The translations under genes were made by a program, and so were the position numbers. Positions 25,674-34,257 of a stretch of DNA of 51,555 nt are shown in pieces. Location of the stretch: positions 134,633 through 186,187 of the forward strand of contig NZ_CAIJDE010000047.1 of the NCBI RefSeq assembly GCF_903819335.1. The letters run 5' to 3'. The stretch is from Flavobacterium panici. GTDB lineage: Bacteria > Bacteroidota > Bacteroidia > Flavobacteriales > Flavobacteriaceae. Under the pieces are notes generated by a model. The model had not been told where the DNA came from and did not search any database. It saw only the letters and a program-made list of their open reading frames with translations. How positions within the stretch are numbered: the stretch's first letter is position 1; every line of letters begins with the position of its first letter.

Positions 25674-26294
25674 ATGAACAACTGGACTCAGCGATGGGAC
25701 GACCGTTACAGCAGCGAAGAATTCGCGTACGGCGAAGATCCCAACAATTATTTAAAAGAACAATTAGAAAAACTAAATCCCGGCACTATTCTTTTTCCTG
25801 CTGAAGGCGAAGGACGAAATGCCATTTTTGCAGCAAAATTAGGCTGGAACGTTTCCGCTTTTGATATTAGTGAAGAAGGAAAAAATAAAGCCATTCGACT
25901 TGCCGAAAACAACAATGTTTCAATTGATTATCAGGTTGGCGAATTAGAAACGCTGGATTTTCACGAAGATCAATTTGATGCGATTGCTTTAATTTACGCG
26001 CATTTTCCGGCAGAAATTAAATCAGCAATTCACAAACAGCTTCACAAACTATTACGCAAAAATGGTATTATTATTTTTGAGGCTTTCAGCAAAAAACATT
26101 TAGAATATCTTGCCATAAACGAAAAAGTGGGCGGTCCAAAAGATATCGCATCTCTATTTTCTATCGAAGAAATCAAAAGTGATTTTCCTAATTATGAAAT
26201 CATCGAATTAGAAGAAAAAGAAATCGAACTTAACGAAGGGTTATTCCATAACGGAAAAGGTTCTGTAATTCGTTTTATTGGCAGAAAAAAATAA
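25674..26294 (+). CDS. class I SAM-dependent methyltransferase, TehB-like
   Basis: A 206-residue methyltransferase with an unusual motif I, FPAEGEGRNAIFAAKLGW (41-58), where glycines are replaced in part by acidic residues as in the TehB/thiopurine-type small-molecule group. It also has VSAFDISEEG, FDAIALIYAHFP and LLRKNGIIIFEAF. It starts 3 bases after the EEP gene, so they share a transcript. Possible roles are detoxification of metalloid or thiol compounds; unproven. Confidence 0.87.
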   Translation: MNNWTQRWDDRYSSEEFAYGEDPNNYLKEQLEKLNPGTILFPAEGEGRNAIFAAKLGWNVSAFDISEEGKNKAIRLAENNNVSIDYQVGELETLDFHEDQFDAIALIYAHFPAEIKSAIHKQLHKLLRKNGIIIFEAFSKKHLEYLAINEKVGGPKDIASLFSIEEIKSDFPNYEIIELEEKEIELNEGLFHNGKGSVIRFIGRKK

Positions 26295-26316
26295 GTATTT
26301 GTACGTAATCATTTTA

Positions 26317-26449
26317 ACACATAGAAACATAGTTTACATTGTCTAAAAAAGTCATTTCATTTGACAAAACAAACATAGCTATGTGTAAAAATCTAGATTT
26401 TTTAAAACCTCGTTTTAAGCAGATCTAAAAATTCTATGTTTCTATGTGT
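26317..26449. repeat. inverted-repeat element F, uninterrupted copy
   Basis: Perfect 16-base arms ACACATAGAAACATAG (26317-26332) and complement (26434-26449). The inner part 'aaacatag|ctatgtgt' (26371-26386) is the empty counterpart of the occupied site at 5371-5452. Confidence 0.65.
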
Positions 26450-26457
26450 TAGAAAGC

Positions 26458-27162
26458 CTAAAAATATTTATGCTCCATAATTTCAGAACGCAATTCTGAA
26501 ACTTCCAAAATCCCAATTCGTTTTCCAACTGTTTTTATCAACTCTTCTTTTTTCAAACTTGAAATTACACGTATCGCCTGCTCTTCAGTCGTTCCAGCAA
26601 AATCAGCAATTTCTTTTCGGGAAAGATCAATATCAATTAAACCGTTGATTTGTCCAAATTTACGATGAATATAAAGCAGCAAATCAATCACGCGTTCACG
26701 AACATTCATGTGTGCAATTTTACGAATATTGTTTTCGCTTTTGTTTAGTTCTTCCGCATAAAACAACATTAAAGCATAGGTAAATTCTGGAATCTGCTTT
26801 AAAATATCGAGCATAGTTTCATTGCTAAAATTACATAAAACCGTATCTTCCAGCGCATAAGCACCAATTAAGTATTTTTTACCCGTACCAAATCCGCGAA
26901 AACCTATTGTATCTCCGTTTTTTGTGAGGCGAACAATTTGTTCACGTCCATTAATTCCGGTTTTTACTGTTTTTACTTTTCCTTTACAAATAAAGTAAAG
27001 TCCTTGCAGCGGCGCGCCTTCGGTAATAAACTGATCCGCTTTTTTGCAGACAATATTTTGCTTTTTAGAAACAAATTGACTCATTTGTTCTAAATGCAGA
27101 TGTTTCTTGATAAAACAATTTTCATTGATACAAGAATAACAAGCGGTTTGTTCTTCTTTCAT
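26458..27162 (-). CDS. Crp/FNR family regulator with probable [4Fe-4S] cluster
   Basis: A 234-residue regulator with a cyclic-nucleotide-type beta-roll (about 35-130), dimer helix (about 133-165) and winged helix-turn-helix (SRKEIADFAGTTEEQAIRVISSLKKEELI). N-terminal cysteines Cys8, Cys11 and Cys16 plus Cys110 (DTVLCNF, aligned with FNR Cys122) make a full set of cluster ligands as in E. coli FNR. Recognition-helix Glu and Arg (EEQAIR) are kept, implying a TGA-type half-site. It is divergent from the nitrate reductase, so an oxygen- or NO-responsive switch of nitrate genes is likely. Confidence 0.9.
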   Translation of the reverse strand: MKEEQTACYSCINENCFIKKHLHLEQMSQFVSKKQNIVCKKADQFITEGAPLQGLYFICKGKVKTVKTGINGREQIVRLTKNGDTIGFRGFGTGKKYLIGAYALEDTVLCNFSNETMLDILKQIPEFTYALMLFYAEELNKSENNIRKIAHMNVRERVIDLLLYIHRKFGQINGLIDIDLSRKEIADFAGTTEEQAIRVISSLKKEELIKTVGKRIGILEVSELRSEIMEHKYF

Positions 27163-27208
27163 GAGTTCAAATTTTTATCGGATTAAAAACTAATTTGTTG
27201 TTACTCAT

Positions 27209-27285
27209 TTGATTTGATCAAAAATAGAAAAATAAATTTAAAAAATACGTATTTATACGTAAAAATACTTATTTTTGTATAAGTG
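27209..27285 (+). promoter_or_regulatory. nitrate reductase promoter with FNR-like half-sites and heptamers
   Basis: TTGAT-TTG-ATCAA (27209-27221) is an FNR-like palindrome with a 3-base instead of a 4-base spacer. TACGTAT (27246-27252) and TACGTAA (27256-27262) follow. TACTTAT-N6-ATAAGTG (27266-27285) surrounds the -7 box TATTTTTG (27270-27277). No -33 TTG is clear, as expected for an activated promoter. The regulator gene faces the other way. Confidence 0.5.
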
Positions 27286-27337
27286 ATTTATCTAAATCCC
27301 TGCAGATTCAAGAAATAGTATCTAAAAAAGAACTGTA

Positions 27338-30300
27338 ATGCAAAATACCAAAATCAAAACTACCTGTTCCTATTGTGGCGTTGGCTGCGGCATAATCGTA
27401 ACCAACGATGCCAAAAACGGCGTAATGGTAGAAGGCGACAAAGATCATCCGGTTAATAAAGGAATGTTATGTTCTAAAGGAATGAATCTGCATTACGTAG
27501 TCAACGATACTTCAGACAGAATTTTATATCCGGAAATGCGCGGCAGTAAATCCTACCCGCTGGAACGTGTAAGTTGGGATACCGCACTTGATCGCGCTGC
27601 CGCTGTTTTTTCTTCAATAATAAAAAAACACGGACCAGACAGCGTTGGATTTTATATTTCGGGACAATGTTTAACTGAGGAATATTATCTGGTAAACAAA
27701 CTCGTGAAAGGTTTTTTGAAAACCAATAATATCGATACCAATTCTCGACTTTGCATGAGTTCTGCTGTTGTGGGTTATAAAAAAACTTTTGGAGAAGATT
27801 CTGTTCCAATTGCTTACGATGATATCGAACTTGCCGATACACTTTTAATTACAGGTGCAAATCCCGCTTGGTGCCATCCCATTTTATTTCGAAGAATTGA
27901 AAAACACAAAGAAAAAAATCCAAAAACCAAAATCATTGTAATCGATCCGCGACGAACTGACACAGCAGCTTTCGCCGATATTCATTTACAAATTATTCCC
28001 GGATCTGACATTATTTTATATCATGCCATCGCCAAACGTATTATCGAAAAAGGATACGTAGATCATGATTTCGTTAAAAATCACGCAGAAAATTTCAAAC
28101 AATATAAAGATTTAGTTTTAGGTACTTCTTTAGAAAAAGCTTCCAAACTCTGCGGAATTCCGTTAAATGATATAAAACTCGCCGCCGATACTATCGGAAA
28201 AGCAAAAGGTTTCCTTTCTTTTTGGGCAATGGGATTAAACCAAAGTGCTGTTGGCGTTGACAAAAACACCGCTTTGCTTAATTTATCTTTATTAACAGGA
28301 CAAGTTGGAAAGCCGGGTTCAGGACCTTTTTCTTTAACGGGGCAGCCCAACGCAATGGGCGGACGTGAAGTTGGAGGAATGGCAACACTTTTGGCCGCAC
28401 ATAAAGATATCGCAAATCCAGAACATCGGAAGGAAGTTGCAGATTTTTGGGGCGTTGATGAACTTTCAGATAAACCGGGATTGACAGCAACAGAAATGTT
28501 TGACGCTTTAGAATCTGGAAAAATGAAAGCCGTTTGGATTATCTGCACCAATCCGTTGGTGAGTTTGCCTGATTCCAGAAGAATTGAAAAAGCGCTTCAA
28601 AAGGCTAAATTCGTAGTCGTTCAGGATATTTCACACAACGCCGATACCGCAAAATTTGCCGATTTATTACTTCCTGCCGCCGGATGGTTAGAAAAAGAAG
28701 GAACGATGACCAACTCAGAGCGTCGTATTTCTTATCTTTCAAAAGGAATAAATGCGCCCGGAGAAGCACTTCCGGATATTGAAATTCTAATTCGTTTTGC
28801 TAAAAAAATGAATTTCCACGGATTCAATTTTAATAATGCCGAAGAAATCTACAAAGAACATTGTGCACTTACAAAAGGCACCAACATCGATATTTCATTT
28901 TTAAATTACCATCGATTAAAAACCGAAGGCACTTTTCAATGGCCCGTTCCAGATTACGGACATCCGGGAACTCCCCGCCTGTTTACTGATAAAAAATTTT
29001 ATACGCCGTCACAAAAAGCTATTTTTAACCTTCCGGTTTCAATAGAAAATACATCGGTACAGCCAAATGCTGAATTTCCGTTTATTTTAACAACGGGAAG
29101 AATTCGCGATCAATGGCATACCATGACAAAAACCGGAAAAGTATCAAGATTGTTGACTCATATTCCGAGTCCGGTTTTAGAAATAAATCCAATTGATGCT
29201 TTTAAAAACGAAATTAAAAATGGTGACATTGTTACCGTTACAAGTAAAAATGGCGAAGTTCGTGTAAAAGCAAAAGTAACCGATTCCATTAAAGAAAAAG
29301 TCGTTTTCCTGCCCATGCATTGGGGAAAACAACTCGAAAATGATTTAAACAGAACCAACAATTTAACTAATACTGTTGTCGATCCGGTTTCAAAAGAGCC
29401 TGATTTTAAATTCACCACCGTTTCGATTACGAAATATGTAAAACCATTTCAAAAAATTGCAATTGTAGGCGCCGGAGCAGCTTCTTTTAGGTTCATTCAA
29501 AACTACCGCGAATTCAATACAACCGATGAAATTATTGTTTTTTCGAATGAAATAAATCCATTTTACAACCGCGTTTTATTGCCTGAATATATGACGGGAG
29601 AATTCACTTGGGAACAGCTTTTAAAAGTAAAAGACGGCGAGGCTTTAAATAAGCTCAACATTACCATGAAAGCCGGAGTTGCGATTGATAAAATAGACAC
29701 AGCCAATAAAATTATAAAAGACAGTTTAGGCGAAACTCATACTTTCGATTCCTTAATTCTGGCAACCGGAAGCCGTCCGTTTATTCCGGAAAACGCGCAG
29801 CTTCATCTTCCGGGCCGATTTACTGTAAGACGAAAAGAAGATGCAGATCGTTTAAAAAAACATCTTGACAGCACTAATCTTCCGCCCGAAGAACAGCATG
29901 TTGTGATTATTGGCGGTGGATTATTAGGATTAGAATTAGCAGCGGCTTTAAAACATAAAAAAGTAAAAACGACTATAATTCAACGTGCTTCGCGTTTAAT
30001 GGAACGTCAGCTTGATTTAATTTCCAGTAAATTATTGGCCGAAGAAGTTCAGCTTCGTGATATTCAGATTTATTTTGACAACGAAGTCAGCACCGTTTTT
30101 GAAACCGATAATCCGAACGAAATTGAAATTGCACTGAAAAGCGGCAGGATCATTACCGCAAATGCCATCGTTTATACCATCGGAACTATTCCAAATATAG
30201 AAATTGCCAGAGAAAGCGGTCTTTCCTGCGGACGCGGCGTGAAAGTAAATCAGTATTTACAAACTTCAAATCCGGATATTTTTGCGATTGGAGAAATCGC

Positions 30301-30856
30301 CGAATTCAATAATAAATTATTCGGAATCACTTCTGCCGCCGAAGAACAGGCCGATATTCTGGCTAACTTTTTAGCGGGCGATATCAGCAGTTATTACAAA
30401 GGTTCGGTTTTAATGAATATTCTAAAACTCGAAGATTTAAATCTTTGCAGTATTGGCGATATCGAAATTCCAGAAAACGACGATTCATTCGAAGAAATTG
30501 TTTTTGCCGATTTGAAAAAACGCTATTATAAAAAATGCATCGTAAAAGATGATTTGCTTGTGGGCGCGATTTTAATGGGCGACAAAAACGAGTTCGCCGA
30601 ATTCAAAACGATGATAGAAAGCAAAATCGAATTATCAGACAAACGAAATTTATTATTAAGAGGAAGCTCAAGCGCAAAACCTGTTTTAGGAAAATTAGTT
30701 TGTTCCTGCAGTCAGGTTGGAGCCGGAAATATCGAAGAAACAATAAAAAGCGGTGTAAACAATTTCACCGATTTATGCAAAAACACAGGCGCCGGCTTAG
30801 GCTGCGGCAGCTGTAAAACAGAAGTTAAAGAGATATTGGCGAAATGTAAAATTTAG
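27338..30856 (+). CDS. assimilatory nitrate reductase fused to an NADH/FAD reductase
   Basis: An unusually long (1172 residues) single-chain nitrate reductase. Residues 1-690 are a NasA/NapA-type Mo-bisMGD enzyme: [4Fe-4S] ligands Cys10, Cys13, Cys17, Cys45, Mo ligand Cys139 (RLCMSSAV), and no Tat signal, so it is cytoplasmic. Residues about 705-1090 are a pyridine-nucleotide/FAD oxidoreductase (IAIVGAGAASF; VVIIGGGLLGLELAAALK near 855). Residues about 1120-1170 are a BFD-type [2Fe-2S] domain (CSC ... GCGSCK). This would carry electrons NADH to FAD to 2Fe-2S to 4Fe-4S to Mo in one chain, where Klebsiella uses separate NasC and NasA. Confidence 0.93.
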   Translation: MQNTKIKTTCSYCGVGCGIIVTNDAKNGVMVEGDKDHPVNKGMLCSKGMNLHYVVNDTSDRILYPEMRGSKSYPLERVSWDTALDRAAAVFSSIIKKHGPDSVGFYISGQCLTEEYYLVNKLVKGFLKTNNIDTNSRLCMSSAVVGYKKTFGEDSVPIAYDDIELADTLLITGANPAWCHPILFRRIEKHKEKNPKTKIIVIDPRRTDTAAFADIHLQIIPGSDIILYHAIAKRIIEKGYVDHDFVKNHAENFKQYKDLVLGTSLEKASKLCGIPLNDIKLAADTIGKAKGFLSFWAMGLNQSAVGVDKNTALLNLSLLTGQVGKPGSGPFSLTGQPNAMGGREVGGMATLLAAHKDIANPEHRKEVADFWGVDELSDKPGLTATEMFDALESGKMKAVWIICTNPLVSLPDSRRIEKALQKAKFVVVQDISHNADTAKFADLLLPAAGWLEKEGTMTNSERRISYLSKGINAPGEALPDIEILIRFAKKMNFHGFNFNNAEEIYKEHCALTKGTNIDISFLNYHRLKTEGTFQWPVPDYGHPGTPRLFTDKKFYTPSQKAIFNLPVSIENTSVQPNAEFPFILTTGRIRDQWHTMTKTGKVSRLLTHIPSPVLEINPIDAFKNEIKNGDIVTVTSKNGEVRVKAKVTDSIKEKVVFLPMHWGKQLENDLNRTNNLTNTVVDPVSKEPDFKFTTVSITKYVKPFQKIAIVGAGAASFRFIQNYREFNTTDEIIVFSNEINPFYNRVLLPEYMTGEFTWEQLLKVKDGEALNKLNITMKAGVAIDKIDTANKIIKDSLGETHTFDSLILATGSRPFIPENAQLHLPGRFTVRRKEDADRLKKHLDSTNLPPEEQHVVIIGGGLLGLELAAALKHKKVKTTIIQRASRLMERQLDLISSKLLAEEVQLRDIQIYFDNEVSTVFETDNPNEIEIALKSGRIITANAIVYTIGTIPNIEIARESGLSCGRGVKVNQYLQTSNPDIFAIGEIAEFNNKLFGITSAAEEQADILANFLAGDISSYYKGSVLMNILKLEDLNLCSIGDIEIPENDDSFEEIVFADLKKRYYKKCIVKDDLLVGAILMGDKNEFAEFKTMIESKIELSDKRNLLLRGSSSAKPVLGKLVCSCSQVGAGNIEETIKSGVNNFTDLCKNTGAGLGCGSCKTEVKEILAKCKI

Positions 30857-30883
30857 TTGCTTGTGTTGGATTGTGTTGATGTG

Positions 30884-31082
30884 AACGCAAAGTTCACAAA
30901 GATTTTTCGCAAAGTTTCGCAAAGATTTATATTTTCTGCTTAAGGTTATTTTCTAAAGAAAAAAGTTCACAAAGCTATGCGCTAAAACCTTTGCCTAATG
31001 CTTTGTGAACTTTGGCAACTTATTAAAGATAAAGTAAAAAACCTTTGCGAAACTTTGCGAAAAACCTTTGTGAACTTTGCGG
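30884..31082. repeat. inverted repeat (acgcaaagttcacaaag...ctttgtgaactttgcggt)
   Basis: Arms of about 40 bases at 30884-30925 and 31041-31082 with internal repeats of 'cgcaaag'. The element fills the gap between the fused nitrate reductase and the rubredoxin gene. A 'cctgaaac' triplet repeat (31109-31139) follows. Confidence 0.6.
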
Positions 31083-31148
31083 TAAAATTTATATCCAAAG
31101 TAAAGCAACCTGAAACCTGAAACAAAGAAAACCTGAAACAAAAAACAA

Positions 31149-32591
31149 ATGGAATTGACAAGATTAATAGTAAAAGGAGGCGTTATTTCGCCGGGAGAAT
31201 TGAGAGAAGTCGTTAATATGGCAGCAGATCAAGGACTGGATTCTATTTCATTTGGGTCTAGACAAGATATTATTTTTCCAAAAGGTTTTACATCTTTGCA
31301 CAAAACAGCTTTAGGAAAACATCATTTTGTTTATCCCGATCAAAAAAGCGGGAATAATATAGTTTCGTCTTATGTTTCGACAGATATTTTCAGAAATACC
31401 AATTGGCTTACCGGAAATAAATTCCTTTATATATTAGAACTTTTTAAAGAACAGCCCAAACTTAAAGTCAATATAAACGATCCAAAACAGCAATTGGTTC
31501 CGTTGTTTACCGGACATTTAAACTTCATTGCTTCAGAACACGAAGATTATTGGTACTTATATATTCGTTTACCAAAATGGGAACGCATGGAAGTTTATCC
31601 TGTTTTAATTTACAGCTGGGATATTGCCAAATTCTATTATGAAATCGAAAAAATTACCGCCGAAGAATCCATCGGGATCGATTTGATTTTTAATCTCGTA
31701 AGCGAAGCTTTAGACACCAATAACAGAACGATCGACAAACCTTTGAACATTCCGTTTTATCCGTTTCCTTATTACGAAGGAATGAACAGAATGGGAATCG
31801 ATCAATATTGGTTAGGATTATATTGGCGAAATAATTTATACGATCTCGATTTTCTAAAAGAAATGTGCGATTTATGTTTCGACTGCAAAATTGGGAAAAT
31901 CTGTATCACGCCTTGGAAATCTTTTATCATAAAAGGAATTCCAAAAGATCGAAAACTCGAATGGGAAAAATTCTTAGGCAAACGCGGAATCAACGTTCGT
32001 CATTCGCTGTTGGAACTCAACTGGCATTTACCCGTTGCAATGGAATGGGCCTTGAACCTGAAAACATTTTTGGTTCGTACGCTCGATCAATTTGACATTA
32101 GTACTTACGGATTAAATTTCGGAATTTCCGAATACAATCGTGATGGTCATTATTTTACTTCTATCGTAATTGAAAAAAACGAACTTCCTGCCGCTTTAGA
32201 ATCTATAAAAATTCGCGATACCTATAATGTATTGTTTGCGAAGAATTTCGACCCAAATACACGCGAATATATTGTGCATTCGCAAGACATTGACAAACTC
32301 GAATTGCCAACGATTTTAATTGAATTAAGCCGAAAATATTTTAATGAACTCGGAAACGCAACAACAGAATCCACCGAAAAAACGCAGAAAAAAGAAAAAC
32401 CACAGCAAGATATTTACCAATGCCAGGAATGCTTAACGCTTTATAAACCAGAATACGGAGACGAAAGCCAAGGTATTCCAAAAGGTATTTTATTTACAGA
32501 TTTAGGCGAAGATTATTGCTGTTCGTTATGCGAAGCACCAAAAAGCAATTTTAAAATTCTGGACACGAGCGATAGTGAACTGACGAAGTAA
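31149..32591 (+). CDS. sulfite/nitrite-reductase-like (CobG-like) protein with C-terminal rubredoxin
   Basis: A 480-residue protein of two parts. Residues about 1-400 recall the ferredoxin-like half domains of nitrite/sulfite reductases and CobG (KGGVISPGELREVVNMAADQGL; CITPWKSFIIKGI) with a compact cysteine set Cys240, Cys243, Cys246, Cys252 that could hold a [4Fe-4S] cluster. The full set of siroheme-binding motifs is not evident. Residues 424-470 are a rubredoxin (CQEC ... CSLC: Cys425, 428, 458, 461). Behind the nitrate reductase, an electron-shuttle role for nitrate or nitrite reduction is likely but unproven. Confidence 0.8.
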   Translation: MELTRLIVKGGVISPGELREVVNMAADQGLDSISFGSRQDIIFPKGFTSLHKTALGKHHFVYPDQKSGNNIVSSYVSTDIFRNTNWLTGNKFLYILELFKEQPKLKVNINDPKQQLVPLFTGHLNFIASEHEDYWYLYIRLPKWERMEVYPVLIYSWDIAKFYYEIEKITAEESIGIDLIFNLVSEALDTNNRTIDKPLNIPFYPFPYYEGMNRMGIDQYWLGLYWRNNLYDLDFLKEMCDLCFDCKIGKICITPWKSFIIKGIPKDRKLEWEKFLGKRGINVRHSLLELNWHLPVAMEWALNLKTFLVRTLDQFDISTYGLNFGISEYNRDGHYFTSIVIEKNELPAALESIKIRDTYNVLFAKNFDPNTREYIVHSQDIDKLELPTILIELSRKYFNELGNATTESTEKTQKKEKPQQDIYQCQECLTLYKPEYGDESQGIPKGILFTDLGEDYCCSLCEAPKSNFKILDTSDSELTK

Positions 32592-32626
32592 ATTGCTGAG
32601 AATTAATACAAATAAAATGGACAGCT

Positions 32627-33085
32627 CTATTTCTGCATTAATAATGCGATTAAGTTTTGATTTAAATCATTTGTTTTTACTCCGGAAACAGAAAAGAATT
32701 TTCTATCAAAATCTTCAACAGTTACAATTGCTTTTTTTATAATTTCTTTTCCCAAATCAGTAAGTACAACTACTTTTGCTCTTGTATCTGTAGCATGTTC
32801 CGCTCTGATAATGAAATCCTTTTGCTGTAAAGTTCTTAAAACTGTAGAAGTTGTCATTGGGTCAATTTTAGTATTTGCCGAAAGTATAATTTGTGTAACT
32901 TCTTGTTTATGAATAGTAAGCCAATGTATACTAGCCATTAACACAAACTGAGAATGCGTAATATTATATTGTTCTAAAGCTTTTTTAATTTCACGTTGCC
33001 ATAGGTTTGTTACCTGCCACAACAAAAAGCCAGAACTTTCTTCTGGCGTTTCAACGCTAAATGTATTATCTTCTGATGTACTCAT
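32627..33085 (-). CDS. MarR family transcriptional regulator
   Basis: A 152-residue winged-helix regulator of the MarR type (ALEQYNITHSQFVLMASIHWL; ILSANTKIDPMTTSTVLRTLQQKDFIIRAEHATDTRAKVVVLTDLGKEI). It is the last gene of an SRPBCC-EVE-MarR operon. A 16-base palindrome in the operon promoter (33991-34006) is a plausible autoregulatory operator. The ligand is unknown. Confidence 0.9.
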   Translation of the reverse strand: MSTSEDNTFSVETPEESSGFLLWQVTNLWQREIKKALEQYNITHSQFVLMASIHWLTIHKQEVTQIILSANTKIDPMTTSTVLRTLQQKDFIIRAEHATDTRAKVVVLTDLGKEIIKKAIVTVEDFDRKFFSVSGVKTNDLNQNLIALLMQK

Positions 33086-33095
33086 TTTTTATTTT

Positions 33096-33539
33096 TTATT
33101 GTGAATTTTCAGTAATGCTAGAAACCATTTTTGAAGTTATAAAATTAAAATCATTTTCATTGATTTCAAAGAATCCATAACGAAATGGATATCCCCACGA
33201 TTTTTTATTGGAGATAAACTCCAAATTCTCAATAAGCGGAAGTATCGAAACCTCATTACATTTCATAAATTGGATATTTCTTCTAAAGGGTACAAATTTT
33301 TCAGTCATCTCAAATGAATATACTTCATCATCTAGTACTTTTCCCCAAGCTGTAAAACATTGGCACTTCTCATTTACTTCCATCTTTATTTTAGAGGAAT
33401 AAATTAAGATCTGATCTTCTTTCTGCATTCTTTTCAATGGTCCTTCTTTTCCATGGCAGACTTGAATAAATCCGCCATTTATAGCTCTTTGTGCATGTTC
33501 TTTTGAAATTGTGGCTATCCAATACTTTTTTGCTCTCAT
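33096..33539 (-). CDS. EVE domain protein
   Basis: A 147-residue protein of the EVE/PUA-like fold (KKYWIATISKEHAQRAINGGFIQVCHGKEGPLKRMQKEDQILIYSSKIKM). Members bind modified bases, or act in RNA or defence contexts. Its ATG overlaps the stop of the SRPBCC gene (ATGA), so translation is coupled, and MarR follows after 10 bases. Confidence 0.88.
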   Translation of the reverse strand: MRAKKYWIATISKEHAQRAINGGFIQVCHGKEGPLKRMQKEDQILIYSSKIKMEVNEKCQCFTAWGKVLDDEVYSFEMTEKFVPFRRNIQFMKCNEVSILPLIENLEFISNKKSWGYPFRYGFFEINENDFNFITSKMVSSITENSQ

Positions 33540-33955
33540 AATTTAGAAGCTGCTTTTATTTGTTCCTGAACATCTGCAGGTAAATTATCAACAATTTTTT
33601 TTGCTACTAATTTCACCCAAAGAAAACCTAATAAGCCTTTTACGCTTATCGTATTGGTAATCTTCAATCCGTTTGGAGTTTCTTCAAATACATGTTCATC
33701 GTACATTTTGGCTAACGGGAAATTAGTTACATCCAGAAATCTTTTATTTTCTAAAACTTCGAGTAGTTCAACCTTTACATTCGGCCCGCCATTTGGTCGT
33801 AATAAAAAATGATTTCCTTTTTCAAAGTTTCCTTCCAATTTAGCATATTCAATACCTGTATCCCAAGTATGCCAATTATTGACATCTGCAAACAGATTCC
33901 ACATTTGTTCTTTTGTTACGTCTTTAGTAATTATTGAATGAGATTTTGACCACAT
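33536..33955 (-). CDS. SRPBCC (START-like) family protein
   Basis: A 139-residue protein of the polyketide cyclase/START-like fold with a hydrophobic cavity (MWSKSHSIITKDVTKEQMWNLFADVNNWHTWDTGIEYAKLEG). Membership is clear, but the ligand is unknown. It is the first gene of the operon with EVE and MarR genes. Confidence 0.88.
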   Translation of the reverse strand: MWSKSHSIITKDVTKEQMWNLFADVNNWHTWDTGIEYAKLEGNFEKGNHFLLRPNGGPNVKVELLEVLENKRFLDVTNFPLAKMYDEHVFEETPNGLKITNTISVKGLLGFLWVKLVAKKIVDNLPADVQEQIKAASKL

Positions 33956-33983
33956 TTTATTTCAAATTAAAAATTAATAAGTG

Positions 33984-34013
33984 CAAATATAATAAGTAAA
34001 CTTATTAAAACAA
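33984..34013 (-). promoter_or_regulatory. SRPBCC-EVE-MarR promoter with palindromic operator
   Basis: On the minus strand TTG (34013-34011), 19 bases, TATATTTG (33991-33984). The spacer holds the perfect palindrome AATAAGT-AA-ACTTATT (33991-34006), placed as expected for a repressor site, most simply the operon's own MarR protein. Its ATAAGT/ACTTAT arms also resemble the nitrate heptamers. Confidence 0.6.
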
Positions 34014-34257
34014 TTAATTATTTAAGATTTTCTATATTTTTTCAATTAGAGGATTTATTATCCATGTAGAATTGTTAAGAGATTTTAGTTTTTAATTTTT
34101 ATAAAAAAGTCAAATAATTTACTTTCAAATAGTTAAATTAAAATCTCACCAAAAAACTTAACATTGGGAGACTTGTTTTATAGTTATCTTTACTTAACCA
34201 TAAATTAACAATTTGATCACATTGTTATTAATAATCCTCATTTAAAAGCACATTTAT
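34014..34257. other. AT-rich divergent intergenic region
   Basis: No gene is visible. A candidate promoter for the H1-like gene is TTG (34164-34166), 18 bases, TATCTTTA (34185-34192). None of the dispersed repeats occurs here, unlike most gaps in the window. Confidence 0.5.

Noticed and set aside
28081..28551. Antisense frame of 156 codons in the nitrate reductase gene
   Set aside because: A shadow in a strongly conserved coding region; no domain or start signal.
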